Shown: positions 17,031 through 29,433 of the stretch, in pieces
How the letters are laid out: each line of letters opens with the position of its first letter
Position numbering within the stretch: the stretch's first letter is position 1
Source: Gracilaria domingensis
Taxonomy: Eukaryota; Rhodophyta; Florideophyceae; Gracilariales; Gracilariaceae
DNA: 64,000 bases
Direction: 5' to 3'
Assembly: GCA_022539475.1 (NCBI GenBank)
Contig: VCMS01000202.1
Coordinates: 1 to 64,000, forward strand
Notes under the pieces: generated by a model
Databases searched by the model: none
Told to the model about the DNA's origin: nothing
Seen by the model: the letters and a program-made list of their open reading frames with translations, nothing else
Position numbers and translations under genes: made by a program

Positions 17031-17608
17031 TCATGGGGAAATGGTACATGTAATATAGCGAAGTAGTGGCTAGCAAAAGCGGTCGATAGAAGAATAGATA
17101 CGAATAAAACGGTATGATTTCATAATGGGCATCATCTGTACTAGCACCAGTATTCCATGCGTTGCAGGGTATCATTCCGCAGAAGGTATCGTGTAATGTG
17201 CACCTTAATGGAAACTGAACCTAGACTTCGCGAAATACCGTTCAGGTAGCCCTCGACTAAAGAACTAGCATGAGTGGAAAACCCACCAGTATTTACTGCA
17301 CAGCGATTCTGGACGACCCAAGCAATTATCTGCAAATTTTGAAATAATTGATCTCGATATTTTTTCAAAAAATTTACTGGACGACCCTTGCCAATTTCTG
17401 GACGACCCTCGCCAAAAACTAGCATCTGCAAGAGACAGACGAGAGTATTACCCCAAGTACACCCGAAATGGGTTTGCTCTGCATATCCAGACAGAATCTG
17501 CGGACCTAAGAGATGAGCTGAGGCAACTAAAACAAATCCCCAACAGACGTAGACACCGCAAAGGAAAGGCCAATTTCTACTAGTCTATGGCGCTGTAAAA
17601 GAAAATTC
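17031..17608. other. no clear gene; short coding-like remnant
   Basis: Mostly non-coding. A GGACGACCC motif occurs three times near 17314-17408. Around 17440-17580 a plus frame reads YYPKYTRNGFALHIQ then a heptad-like DLRDELRQLKQ before a TAG; this may be a decayed protein segment, but nothing identifies it. Confidence 0.3.
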
Positions 17609-19449
17609 GTGAGCGGTACTACATTCCAGATTGGTAGACGATGCCGCGAAAGTATATTTTCTTTTTCCTCTCAAAGTCCGAACTGGAAGCATTTTGTTGA
17701 CACGGTTTTTAACGTTTGTTTGATACGTACAGTTGGTGTTCATGTGTTATCTCGCCTCTTGGACAGGTTTTGGTTGCGCTTGAATTTTGTGTTGCATGCC
17801 TCAGGACACTTGAATTTCCTAGAGATTTACATGTTTTATGCCTTCTTTCGCTCTATTATACCCCAAGGTACATTCAACGAGCTCTATAAGGAGAAGCAAT
17901 GCATGATGGTCGTGCGTGTTCCCAGCTCTACAGCAAGTCAAGGGAAGCTTTACGACGTTCGCGGGTGGACTTATGTTCACTTAGATGAGGCTCTAATAAT
18001 GCTAATCATTTGGCATGTGAAAGGTCTTAATGTACTGATGTTGCCATATCTTGAGTGATGTGCTGCATGGCTTATGGTAGTTTCTAAAGCTCGAATGCTA
18101 ATCAGAACTTCCACGGCTGCTTCTAGATGTTTTGGGAGCGTAAAGAATGTATATGATGGCGACAGCGACTATGGTGTTCTCATTGGATACGATGGAAGTA
18201 GTATCTAAAGCAGAAATGTGAATACTATTGTGGGGCTGTTACGAAAGAAAAACTTTTTGGCTCTAGAACATAGGCAAAATGAAACGACGTAGAATGTACT
18301 TGGTGACGCAGTTGCGAACCCTGAGGACTCTTCTGCACAGAAGCTACTACTTGATATTGATAGTCATGGTCGTGAAAGCGGCGAGTTGCACGCCTCAGCA
18401 ATGTTTCCTGACATCTTTTACTCTTTGTCTAATGAGGATGTCGAAGATCACTTCGGAGAAATTCGATTGAGAGGAGCGTGGACGAAGAGGCGTCAAATTC
18501 TTACTGCAGCCCTAGTTATGCGATTCAAGGCGCAAAGTTCAGTAAAAAAGCATAAGAGCACAAGCAATAACTCAAAAAAAAACCTACAATGATAGACGTT
18601 CTTCCCTCAATAAGATACAAACCAATCTTAAATTGGCTAGGGACTCCGCACTTGAGGCTGGAGATGTCGACGGAGCAAACCACGCTAAGCAGATTTGGAA
18701 GAAAATTCATACGTCTCGCTACTTGATGTCTCCTTACGCAAACGCATACCGCGGATATGACAGTTTTATAAGGCATGCGAACAAGAGCATGTGTACTTCC
18801 GCTATTGGGCGAGATAAAGATCGACCAGAAGAGCACGAATAAACAAACCGGCACGCAGCGTACGAGGAAAGAGGCGGACAATTTACAAAGATTTTAATAT
18901 GCCACCGTATGCATCTGTGATGATTGATCTTATGAATCACATATGGACTCGAAGTAGTGATGGTCAACGCAGCAAGTACATGTCAATTTCTGTTCTTTAG
19001 GTTGAAACATATTTTTCTTCCGTGGTTTTTAGGGAAACGAAGTAGATACCTAACGCAGTTACTTTTGCATATAGATGACCCGGGGATAGTCATAGAACAG
19101 AAGAAAGGAGAGCAAAAAAGAAGAGATGGGCTTCGGAATCAAAGCACCGTTGGAAATCGTGCGGGAAGTGAGAATGAACCTTACATATGCGATGATGAGC
19201 TGCAACATATAGGTTTCAATGACGCGATTGGGGTACCCTGGTCTACTTTGCTTACTAGAGAAAATAGTAGAGACGCCATTTTGCACACTGCATCTCTTTT
19301 GTGGTGCAGTTGGCACAACTGAAATCTCAAAGGAGCAGAAACTGTACGTCGAAGTTTTCATGTACGGAGGATGTTTCTCTTTTGCTCTAGAGTGCATTGG
19401 TACCCATTGCGAACATTTGATATTTGAATTGGCTTCAATAAATGAATGA
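17609..19449 (+). pseudogene. decayed hypothetical coding remnants
   Basis: Not recognised. Several plus-strand stretches look coding but are split by stops and shifts: 17609-18058 (149 residues, with IYMFYAFFRSIIPQGTF and a DVRGWTYVHLDEAL segment), about 18300-18592 (SAMFPDIFYSLSNEDVEDHF then basic QSSVKKHKSTSNN), 18600-18841 (LARDSALEAGDVDGANHAKQ) and 18957-19322. Their order and strand fit one large decayed gene that would also include the 19.8-kb XPG-like segment. No catalytic motif is visible in this part. Confidence 0.3.
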
Positions 19450-19790
19450 TGTACTTCTTCACGCTCAGGAGAGGTATATCTTGGAATTAAAAGAAGGAAA
19501 AACGAGATTGGGGAAGAAGTACAAAGAAAATCAAATGAGGAAAGTTACCAAACGGATATAATTCGGACTCCAAGAAGCAGTGTGTTTCTTATTTTCGTTC
19601 GAAATGGACTACAGGTATTGAGCGAAACTCTGAAACACGGTGTAGCAGATACAAGAATTGTGGTTTGCTACAAAGTCTTCGTTGATCCGGTTCTTCGGTG
19701 CACAGGTTTTTAAGTCATTCTGTTCTCGCGAACGGGACTGAGAACAATTAGAAACGGAGCAGCTGTGTCTTCTTCTCTAAAGATACGGAT

Positions 19791-20063
19791 GTGACAGTTA
19801 TTTTAGGCTTTTCAAAAGTTATGCATGGTAAAGGAGTCATTCATCTCCTCAGAGATAATATCATTGAAATAGATAACTTATTGAACACTTTTTCATCGGA
19901 AGAGGTTTACTTTGGTGCATTGGCTGCCTCGTGTGTCTTGGCAGGATCTGATTACAGGCCTGGAACGTTCTTGGTGTATCACATGAGCACTACATCTCAG
20001 CTCCAGTTCGTCACAAAGATATCATCTGCAGCATTCATACGCATTCTAATCTCGATGATTTAG
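19791..20063 (+). pseudogene. XPG-like nuclease segment (remnant)
   Basis: A 90-residue frame containing AALAASCVLAGSDYRPGTF-type residues: 'FGALAASCVLAGSDYRPGTF' resembles the G(C/S)DY.pG helix-turn region of XPG/FEN1-like nucleases, and also the corresponding motif of widespread transposon-borne proteins that end in a CXC cysteine cluster. Upstream, HLLRDNIIEIDNLL fits the same fold. After the stop, plus-strand codons continue (LEKMTLLVYL) until the gypsy LTR region. A CXC-type ORF lies beyond that insertion at 24.9 kb. Confidence 0.35.
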
Positions 20064-20209
20064 AAAAAATGACACTGCTGGTTTACTTGTAGAAACATGG
20101 AAAGAAGTTCGTACATGCACGTTTGGAACAAGAATCTGTAGAGCAGACGTGCTCGCCCGATACGCGGGGGTTGTACTCAGAATCTACTTGTTAGGAGCGA
20201 TTCCTGGTA

Positions 20210-21110
20210 CTCGGAATATATGAATATTGGCCCATTGATGGGATGTTTTCGCAGTAATGAGGTAGGGCACCTCCATGGGGTCGGCCATGACGTGGCAAGG
20301 AGTGGTACAAGACGCGTGTAGGCGTGTGCATGGATGCATGTTTTCACACATGGTATGGAGTATTTCTCGGATAATTTAGTGGCCGCTGCCCCGGGTCGTC
20401 ACGTACCGCACGTGTACGGATCTGCCCAGGGGTGCATTAGATTGTTTAATTTAGTCTAACTAATATATCGGCTACGATATAAGAGGTAACCTCCCGGTCA
20501 CCTCCACCTTCAGTAAAAGGAAACCGAGTTCGGCTATGAACTCCGTTCGCCTGCGCGAAGTGCACAACTACCTCAGGAAGGTCACCGCGTACGGTAAAGA
20601 CTAGCTTCATCCATCGCGATCAATTAGACATTTCTGACTAATTGTGGCTATTGCCCTCCGGCTTTTTCCGTGTTCAGACGCCTTTCTACTTGCAGATACC
20701 TGCTTAACCACAAGTGGTAGATGTATCAACTCTGTACAGATGTCTCTGCCGCTTGGGCTTAATACACGTTATCGTCTCCCGCCACCGGGTCTTTTGCTGT
20801 TTTCTGCCTGCCCTGCCGGGGGTTTCCTCCTTGTTTATTTCCTTCTTTTTCACTTTTCATCTAAAGCTTACATCGCTCTACGGTCTTCCTTCCTTGGACT
20901 GCCCTGTCGTTGGTGGCAGGACTCCCGGATCCGCCCCGTTCACCCTCAACCTCCGTAGGTATATCCCGTGCCACGGGCGGTCTTACACGGGCATCATCCT
21001 TGTTCGGAGGGGTCACTGCTGAGTTACCCTTCCCAGAGGGCAAGGACTGTTAGGCCTTGAGAGACGACCCCATCGCTGAGGTTTTTCTCCACAAGAGGTC
21101 TCCCGACCTA
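20210..21110 (+). repeat. putative 5' LTR/leader of gypsy copy 1
   Basis: Non-coding, directly upstream of the Gag of gypsy copy 1. It contains a TATA-like ACGATATAAGAGG near 20473-20485 and CTCCATGG near 20271, also found in the LTR at 49.8 kb. No second LTR was found downstream, so the boundaries are guesses. Confidence 0.35.
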
Positions 21111-21274
21111 GACCGGTTTCGTCCTTTATTTGTTTTCGTCCTTGTCGAGCAGTGTCACAGCTAGTGTGATTGTTCGGTTTTTGGAAGTTACTGTGGAACA
21201 GTGGACTCTTTGGAGTGTTTCCTTGATTTTCTCCTGTTTTACTCTTTGGAGTATCGAGATCTTTCGTTGTTCAA

Positions 21275-24184
21275 TTGATTTTACCGCTGTTAGGTGTACC
21301 GTGGTCCGGTATGGTGCCGCCTGCGCCGAATCCTCGGAATCGTGTGGCCAGAAATGCTGGTGTGACTCCGCCTAGGCCTCTGCGTTCTCGCGCCTCCGTT
21401 CCCGGAAGAATCTCTGACAATGAAAAGGTCCCGGAACCCCGGAGAGCTTCTTCAGTCACGTCAGGATCCATGGCCGCTCCTACGGCAGGAGCTCCGGCCG
21501 TTGCTCGTACTCCGAACGCGGAAAGGCCAGATGATGTGGCTGAAACCCCTGGATACTCGTACCTCGAGGCTCGGCTGCGTTTCACTCAGCTCCCGCAAAA
21601 CTCGATGTTCGAGGATCTACAGTATCTCAGAAAGAAGTTTTATGAAGCCGAATTCGGAGATGCCTCCAATTGCATTTGTGTCTTACGTCAGGACCTGAAT
21701 TCCATTTTCGAAAGTTTGGGTGCACCAGCTGCTTTTGTTGAAGCTTGTGAATTCTTCATCCGCGAGTTACGAACGGAGATTGACTGATTGACGGTTCGGT
21801 TGTCCACTCTAGAAGATATTATTCTGATGGATAACGCGAATGGTACGCGGAAAGCTGAAGACGAAGGTTCAAAGCTCTCAGTTCAGTGGTCCCCGGTTCG
21901 CCGGAATCGGAAATCTAGAGAGGAGCTCCGTTATTACTCGGATTCGTCTAATTCTAGTTGTAGTGTTCGCTCTGCGAAATCTTCCGCCTCTACCTCGTCG
22001 GGAAGCGATGAGGGCCGTCACCGGCATCACGGTCGATCCCGCGGCACGAAGTCCAAAGCGACATAACCAAGAAAAACTCATTAATGGAAAACTAAAAGGG
22101 TTTTCAGTAGAATTGCAGAAAAGATGACTGGTATCGTAACGTAGTATGACCAACGTCATTGAAAAATAAGTAAGTTTTTGTTTCACTGACATTTCCGTGA
22201 GTGTGAATTTTTGAAAAAAATTAAATTGCTCGAAAGTGCCCTTACATTGTATTGAGAGGCATCGATTTCATTTACCACCGCATGATGATTAAACGACAAT
22301 GGATATGCCACTCAAGAAGGCATTCGCTCTCGCGAAGAGGGCTGATGCTGGTTGGGACTCAAGGAGTTGGAACCAACGAATCTCCTCTAGAGGATGCTGT
22401 TATCGTATCGGTATTATCGATTGGAAGATTCGTTCTCTGACCGTGATTCACGGAGCACCGGTAAGGTGAGAGATCACATCAAGCGACTCAACACCGTTTT
22501 CACGAATAAATTTGGTGGCGAATACCCAATTATGGTTCTCGATTTCCTTGCCCGCTTTGTGCAGGAAGCAGATTTACTCAGTATGAACGAGGCGCAAGCG
22601 TTTCTTGCTTTACTCTACTTCCTTAAATCGATGATTAAGACCAGTTCAAATCGGTTCGAGGTTCATCTCGTGCGTCCGAGGGGGTTGTCTCTTGCTGGCC
22701 GGAAGCGCTCCAATACCTCCGGAAGCGGTCCAATACCTTCTCAGGTCGTATGCCACTGGTAACGCGATTCACGACTCGACCATCGCTCTGCGAGACACGA
22801 AACAAAAGTCTGAAGAAACAGAAACGGTTTACTCAACCCGCTTGAATAAAGCCTTTCATCGCTGTGGTAACATTTATTCCGCTCAGGAAAGATGCACCAT
22901 GTTCGTAGATGGATTGGATCGGACGATCGAAACCCTGGTGGCCCGTTATTGCGAAGGGAAGCGAAGGATAATCTATCTGGAATTGGTCCAGTACGCCCAA
23001 TCGTAAGGCGATACTCTTCAAACTCAGCGTCCGGCGAAACCTCGCCGTTCACGGGCTCTACTCGTCTACGAGAGGACTCATTCACAGCCCATTCATCGTT
23101 GGAACTCCGTAAGCCGGGATCAGGATAGTCTGTATTTCATTGCAAGTAATCCAGATTCGTACGGGTCCTCAGATCTACCGTCGACTTCGATTCCAACCTC
23201 GGAATGTGACCCAACACTTTACGTGAGAGGAACGAGGGTGCCAGCAGCACCACTCGCTTATGGGTCGCGTGGATTCCGAAGTTTCCGTGGGGGATGGATT
23301 GATGCCCGCAACGTCGGACAGACGCTAATCGATTTATCGATAAGTCGACAACGACAATCTGTCATTTATGTTACCGACACAGGCACATCTCCCCGGTGTG
23401 TATGCTTCCCGCTCGGGAGTTGTGGAAAGTTATCGGGTTTTACGAATCGCTGTCGTCAGCTGACAAAGCTCGAGTTCCGAGTCAATCATATGAAGAGCAG
23501 AAGGCCAGATATGGCATCCCTGTTACAGGACAGAACGTACGAAGCGTGACACCTCGGAACCTGGCAGAACAGGCAACTGTGATCTACCTCGAATCCGGGA
23601 ATTCTGTTTCTCACTCTGGACAGAGTTTGCCGTCATCGGCCGATCCCGCCCAGAAAAACTAATCTTGGGATTTTCCACTACGGGAGGTGCGTCTCCTGAG
23701 TCGAAGTCGAAGACGCCCGAAGCGCCGCCGCTTCGCTTCCAGGTGACTTTATCTGAAAGGAAGATCCTTACGAGGAAGATGGGTAAATCAGACGTGGACT
23801 CAGAGCATTTAACTGTTCTCCGTCGACCGTGGGTACGGTACCGTAGTTTTCGTAACTCGGATAGAGTCTTTGTGTTATCCAAGAGGACCTATACGTTTTA
23901 TGCAAACGTCGGCCTTTCACAACAGTTTACGGTTCGAGAACTGTCTGTTACAGACACAGGCGCCGCGCCGAACTTAACTCACTCTTCGTTAGTGCCCCTA
24001 GCACTTCGGGAATTCGTTCGCTATGGTCCAAGCTCGGATATCGCTGACGCGAACAACAAATCGTTGCGCACGGTTGGTTTCACAACCCTCAAATTGGGCT
24101 TTGGCACCTACGTGGTGTAACTCGAATTCGTTGTTTGCGACTCTTTCGCAGCACCGATTATTTATTTTCGGTTGTGATGAGGCA
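21275..24184 (+). pseudogene. Ty3/gypsy copy 1: Gag and aspartic protease (truncated)
   Basis: Homologous, in order, to the element at 49.8-60.6 kb. Gag part 1 is at 21275-21787 (Pro/Arg-rich start, then a helical domain). Gag core follows at 22394-22762 and 22692-23006 (YRYYRLEDSFSDRD, RFVQEADLLSMNEAQAFLAL, ETVYSTRLNKAFHRCGN), matching copy 2 at 51580-52180. The protease region at about 23900-24170 has a canonical VTDTGAAPN (active-site DTGA), then a long homologous stretch, including LEFVVCDSFAAPII. Frames shift at least four times and stops occur, so it is dead. A 200-bp MITE interrupts Gag at 22077, and a 451-bp MITE replaces everything after 24190; reverse transcriptase and integrase are missing. 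Confidence 0.75.
22077..22276 (+). mobile_element. MITE family 2, copy in gypsy Gag
   Basis: About 200 bp, non-coding. It is the reverse complement of 31310-31508 inside the Copia element (shared landmarks TTCAGTAGA, GACCAACGTC, AAATAAGTAAGTTTT, CGAAAGTGCCCTTACAT). The better-preserved copy has ends GGTTAAGGG and GGTAAATGA, weak terminal inverted repeats. Insertion into two unrelated retroelements shows that it is a mobile unit. No duplication of the target could be fixed. Confidence 0.7.
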
Positions 24185-24189
24185 GATTC

Positions 24190-24640
24190 CCAGAGAGGTG
24201 AATTGATTTCCGGATGATATCCCTCAGATAACCCATATTAGAATTACGAAACCTGATGATGTCCATCTGATCTCCTTAAGATGTCCATATGATGTACGTA
24301 ATGATGCTCAGATGATGCATGAAGTGTATTCAAATGATAACGGCCTGATACGCATATGATGTACCACGAGATGCCCATTGGATTATCTGATGTCCAAATG
24401 ATGCAGAGCGGATCTCCGGACATCCATGGGACATATCTTCGTGAATCATATGAATATCTTCTGAATAGTTTTTGTACATCCAACGGACACGTAAAGGGCC
24501 TCAATTAGGCGCATCCAACGGGGTACCACGGCATATCATTGGGATATCCTGGATGCGCAGAAGATATCCAACTGATGTCCCATAGATGTCCCAATTTTTC
24601 ATCCGATGGACCTCCATTGCGCATCACCTTATCTCACAGG
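24190..24640 (+). mobile_element. MITE family 1, copy 1 (451 bp, TSD GATTC)
   Basis: Bounded by a perfect 5-bp target-site duplication GATTC (24185-24189 and 24641-24645). Ends CCAGAGAGG and CCTGTGAGA form short imperfect inverted repeats. The interior has no ORF and is full of GATGTCC, CATCC and ATGATG words. It is ~85-90% identical by eye to 30721-31172 (same orientation) and related in inverse orientation to 27098-27548. It interrupts gypsy copy 1. Confidence 0.85.
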
Positions 24641-24878
24641 GATTCAGTGCAGAACAAAAGAAAACTTTGTAACTGATTGCATTATTCACTCACCCGAATG
24701 GGGTTTAGAAGTACGCAGATTTGTTGCTGATGCCGCGAAGGCTTTGAAAAACTTAATCCCACCAAGGCAGCATGTGCTACAGCAGGCACGAAGAACGCTT
24801 TTCATAGTTTTCAAATACTGAAAGAACGCAGAACAAGTTGACCTTTCTGCTGAATTGTAGGAGGTTGTCAGGAACAGC

Positions 24879-25253
24879 ATGGCCTTGACGAGAACCGCAA
24901 GTTTTTTTTTGGAGAATGAGGAGGATTTTAAATGCATTGCAAATGAGATGCTATTGCTGGTATCAAAGTGTGCGTGTAAAAGAAAGTGCTCCACTCGGAG
25001 ATGCTCTTGCCTCCAACGAAATCTCAAATGTGTTGGATGTGGGTGTAATAGAAGAAGCTGTCAAAACCAAGTGAGAAAAAACCTTTGTGTTCTACTTGTA
25101 GAAACCATCGCAGACATAGGCATTTCTGAAGAACAAGGATTTGGTGAAAATCTTGTGGAGAGTTCAAAAGAGTTGTGTGGCTTCGGATTCATTTACGCAC
25201 TACCGGAAAACCCTGAATACGATATGGAAGAACTCTTAGACGTGTTCAGTTAA
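24879..25253 (+). pseudogene. CXC-type cysteine-cluster protein fragment
   Basis: A 124-residue frame. Residues ~31-64 hold a dense pattern CACKRKCSTRRCSC...LKCVGCGC...SCQN, i.e. CxC-x3-C-x3-CxC-x6-C-x2-CxC, resembling the CXC/tesmin-type zinc-binding module found at the C-terminus of many transposon-derived proteins. An acidic tail ends DMEELLDVFS. Upstream sequence (24650-24820) reads as fragments of the same gene with stops. It is probably the 3' end of the decayed gene whose XPG-like part lies at 19.8 kb, split by the gypsy insertion. An intact small gene is less likely because no promoter or clean start is seen. Confidence 0.4.
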
Positions 25254-26700
25254 CACCTTTGGTTATTACTTTTTAACAGAATAAGAACAAGGTAGTTTCT
25301 AAAGACGAATCTACTAGAACAATATTATGCCGAAAACAAAGGTAAACGATACTTCGTAGAGCGCAACGATTTTGGAAAGGGTTCTTCGAAAGCTTCCAAG
25401 TGCATGGTGATCTTCGAAGAATTTGCACACGTCTGAGCGATCCACTGAAAGTAAATCATTTCAACCTCTTGTGGTGGAGAATTGGCAACAAGATACTCTT
25501 TTTTCATGCAAAGAAAGATCCCGAGATCTTGAAATTGATGACGCTTGGCGGTCAATGTGTAAGTAAAGTATGTGTCTTGACCTCTAAAAGACAAGCAACC
25601 AGCCGCAACTTGTACGGGTAAGATCGCTTTGGTAGACAAAGATCGCGCTCCTCCCGTTAAACCATATCCTTTTCCCAGAGGTAGAAGTATGCATCTACAA
25701 TATGGAGAAAGACTACGTGCACCACAGTCAAATGGGGATATCATTTCACGCAAAAACGTTTTGTCGAACGGGCGATTTCCACCAGCACCATCAATTTCAT
25801 CTTCGACATCCTCACATTTACCACACGCCCCAAAAATGCAGTCTTCCGAATCTAAGCGACAGTAAGACTGCATTGTTACGCTTTCAATAAAAGAATCTGC
25901 GAACAGTTCTGTTGTTATGCCTGTTCTTAGTGACCATACTGAGTAGAGATCTGGACTGAAGGTTCAGTGTATGCTGTTATGTCTGGAATCATACTTACGA
26001 GAAACGGCATCGCAAAGAGCTTTCAAGAAAGAACTGTGCATATGTGCTGGTAGACTACTGTTTGAAACATTTTTTGGGCTATTCGTCTCATTTTTGTTTC
26101 TCTCATTGATACAACCTCTTGATCCTTCAGCTTCTATACTGCTTCGATGCAAACATCTCTGGAACAAGCGATCAGCAACCTCAAGCCAAATAACGACAAC
26201 AGTTTGTTTTGCAACGTTTGCGAAACGACATAAATTTATCCAATAATATAATCAACCTTTCGCTCTATAGTTTCCTTTCGCAAGTGTGCAACAGAGATAT
26301 CATGTCCAGAAAGAGATATGGGTCGTACAGCAGTCGAAGAAAAAAGATAGCAACACTGGTGATTATGGATGACCACATTAGATGTTCTCTGCTCTCTACG
26401 ACTCCAGCGTGTACTCAGTCAATACTAATAAGTACCAACGGACATGTTCGTAGCCTTGCGGTATCCTAGACGCAGCGTAGTAACCTTCGGCGTCGCGAAT
26501 CGCAATATATTAGGAGTTTAGCTGGAGTCGTCAATAACCAGCATGATATTCGTTGATGCGAGAACGCAGAATCGTTAGGGCGTTCGGTGGTGTATAGTTA
26601 AACCTGGGACCCAGAAAAACCCAATGATTACGAGGAGAAGACGAGAGTTCCGTTCTTGCGAACATGAAGAGTTTCAGGACCGTCCGATGTCAGGCGTCCT
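25254..26700 (+). other. decayed sequence, no assignable gene
   Basis: Some plus-strand frames look coding (25400-25621 with NHFNLLWWRIGNKILFF; 25629-25865, Pro/Ser-rich, start LVDKDRAPPVKPYPFPRGRS), and a minus frame of 182 residues covers the same bases (25325-25873), so no strand can be chosen. The rest (25970-26700) has only short frames. It probably contains the unrecognised 5' LTR of the Copia element. Confidence 0.3.
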
Positions 26701-26767
26701 CTGACGGCGGCGATCATCGGCGGTCACAGCCGGAACTGCGCAGCACGCTGTTTTCGAGGCAGCGAAT

Positions 26768-27950
26768 ATGGCGTGCCAGGCCATCTTTGGAAATAAAGCA
26801 AAAATCCCTCCGATGATCACGGAATGTCTGGCTGTCGTGACTAACATCTATCAGAACTTCATGGCACTTCTGCTGACAGTTAGGGGTCTGTTCGAGTCAC
26901 TCAAATATTATGAGTTCCGTTTCCGAGCCCAAGTTTTTAAACTCCATTCTCATGGCAGCGAAGCTCAGCTATCTGAATCTGTTTTGGCCTTCATGCTCCT
27001 TTTTATTTCGAAGCTGGATCACACCCAACGTGATTCAATCTTGGCTCATGCAGCAACGACCGACAAAGCCTTTGATGCCCTCGCTTCACCGGATGACCCA
27101 GAGAGGTAAAATGATGCGCATTGGATATCCATCAGATGAAAGTTTGGATATTTATGGGATATCATTCGGACATCTTCTGCGCATCCAGGATATCCGAATG
27201 ATGTGCTGGGGTAGCACCTAAGATGTCCCTAATTGATGTGTCTTTGATCTTCCTTTGATGCACAAAACCTGTTCCAAAGGTAATCAAATGATGCAGGACA
27301 ATATGTCCATTAGATGTCCCGGAATCTAAGGCGCATCACTTGGACATCACAAAATCCATTGGAAATCTCTTCGTACATCACATGCACATCGGATGCTTAT
27401 CAATCGTTTATCTTTGATGCATCATATGTAGATCATTCACGTGCATCATATAGAAATGTAAAGGAGATCAAATGGACATCTTTAGAGCTCTTAATTCTAA
27501 TGCCGATCATCTGAGGGACATCAATTGGGCATTAATTAACCTCTCTGGGTGAGTTTCTGAAACTCATGTCGCACGAATAAATCGCTTCTATCCTGCGGCA
27601 GTTAGAAAAGACTTCCTCTAGCTCCAGTGGTTTTGCGCTCGCGATCAACGGGGCTCCGTACGGAAAACAGAAGAATCGTTTAAGTCGTGAAGAGTTTGAA
27701 GACCTCAAATCCCGTTGTCAGTGCCGAAAATGTCAGAAGTATGGACTCTGGGCTAGAGCTCATGGAAGTGATGGATCGTTGATAACCATTGTTCCTTGCT
27801 CAGATGTTCCCAACACTAGCCCAAGACCAGGCAAATCGCTGGTTTTCAAAATGACGCCACTGACTCCGTCCGACGAGGCACCGTTGAAAATTGGCACTGG
27901 CTCTATCTATGATCTGAACTTCGTGAGACCCTTACTCCTTGATGGAGCTC
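26768..27950 (+). pseudogene. Copia Gag with zinc knuckle, MITE-interrupted
   Basis: The 113-residue frame 26768-27109 is helical (MITECLAVVTNIYQNFMALLL... LLFISKLDHTQRDSILAHA). The frame breaks at 27098 where a MITE is inserted. After it (27549 on) Gag continues and shows CQCRKCQKYGLWARAH (about 27708-27755), a zinc-knuckle-like C-x2-C-x4-G-x-x-A-x-x-H pattern of the Copia type. Stops follow. The protein would coat the retroelement RNA. Confidence 0.55.
27098..27548 (-). mobile_element. MITE family 1, copy 2 (inverted)
   Basis: Begins CCAGAGAGG and ends CCTCTCTGG, a perfect 9-bp terminal inverted repeat, with the interior in reverse orientation relative to the copies at 24190 and 30721 and more diverged. 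Flanks ATGAC and GTGAG are compatible with a decayed 5-bp target duplication. It sits inside Copia Gag. Confidence 0.75.
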
Positions 27951-28429
27951 CATAATCGGGGATAGGCTCGATTGAACTCGGCATGCTGAGAATTATTATA
28001 TCATGGAATGCATGCGAATCCCTTGAACCTATACGTGATTGTGTTGCTGATCCCCCGTTCTGGGAATAGGGATCCGGATCGCACTCCTTCGAACCCCAAC
28101 GAATACTGGGATCTGTACTGTTGAATGCAAATGCTAATTGGAAATCATTGAGCATACGTCATCCGGTCGTTTGTGGTTCCTCATAGTGGGTAATTGGAAA
28201 GAATGTTAGAAAGCACTGTAACATTATTCATTTAGCGCTCAACGTACTAAAAATACCCGATGGATACAACGGCGTTCTTGGCGAAATTCATTTGGTAAAC
28301 TCTGACATGCACACGTACATTCCTCACATGTACTTTATGTCTACTGCCACTCCCTTGTCCTCTGCACACGCAGCTATTTTGTTTTGCGCAGCAGCAATTA
28401 TTTCCTCTCCGTCTTACAGCACTCGACAG

Positions 28430-29225
28430 TAAAGAGAACTGAAACATATTGTTGACAAAGTCCACAAAAATGTATGTGGTTATGCTCACTACTCTGGAAT
28501 TCGAGCTCTGTTAGAGCGCAACAATTATTGGGGTGAGACTGTGAACAAGTACATCTATTCTGTCTTGGAAGCTTGCATTAGCTGTGAAACTGTCTCTCGA
28601 CCCAAACCCTCCCGTCAGGTATCGCTCAACTCCCTGTCACGCTCTTTAAATGAGCTCGTTTGCATTGATCAACTATTTTTGCACGAATACTGCGTCTTCC
28701 ATTGCATGGATTCGGCCACGAGATTTTCTATTGGCGCAGTCGTCTCGAACACCTCGATGTACCTCGCGAATAATAATGTTCGAGGCTCTCTGGGTCTCGC
28801 AGTTTTGGATGCCCCAATTTGTACTTAGAGACCCTGCTTTCCATAACTCAATCTTCCAGGAGTATCTAAATTCTAACCACACCGATTTCAACCCTATCCG
28901 CCTAATAGGCACAACAAAAATGTTCTGGAACCGAAGAATAAGTTCATCACGGATATATTTCTAAGGCCAAAACAGGCTTTCGATTTTCTAACGAATACGA
29001 TACCTCTATTTTCATCCAACAGGCCCTGCGTATCGCAAAAGACATGTATCGCAACGATGTCTTGTCCGCTTGCGAACTGGAAAAGGGGTACACCAGGCCT
29101 AGTAACCAAGCCTCCCCTGCACCTGTTCCCAAAGATGTACTCCACGCACACGAAAAGCTCATCACTAAACTAGAACTTACGCTGATTCTTCGTTCGCGAG
29201 CTACACAAACCCCTCTGTCTCAGTA
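28430..29225 (+). pseudogene. Copia integrase
   Basis: Zinc-binding H...H...C-x2-C is visible (KVHKNVCGYAHYSGIRALL... ACISCETV), followed by the catalytic-core start CIDQLFLHEYCVFHCMDSATRFS with the first Asp, and further on a DPAFHNSIFQEYL segment with the second Asp region. Frames shift near 28800 and 28960, and the C-terminal part (29000-29225, RNDVLSACELEKGYTRPSNQ) is again open. It is inactive as read. Integrase would insert the cDNA into the genome. Confidence 0.65.
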
Positions 29226-29433
29226 GGAGATTTGGTGCAGTTTTTCGTCTAGCAACAAAACGAAAAGAGCGAAAAATAGTCTGCGTCTAACCGTGTTTTG
29301 AATCATGACAAGAATACTGGCACCGTTAAGGTACCAGGATCCGCCGACAGAACTATTTCCGCTGCAGTAGAAGACGTTCGCTCGGCGGTGCTCCGACTAA
29401 CTCGCTACCACTGTTCAGGTCGCCATCGACGAA

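Noticed and set aside
25325-25873. 182-residue minus-strand ORF
   Set aside because: The plus strand of the same bases is equally protein-like; with no motif on either strand I did not call a gene.
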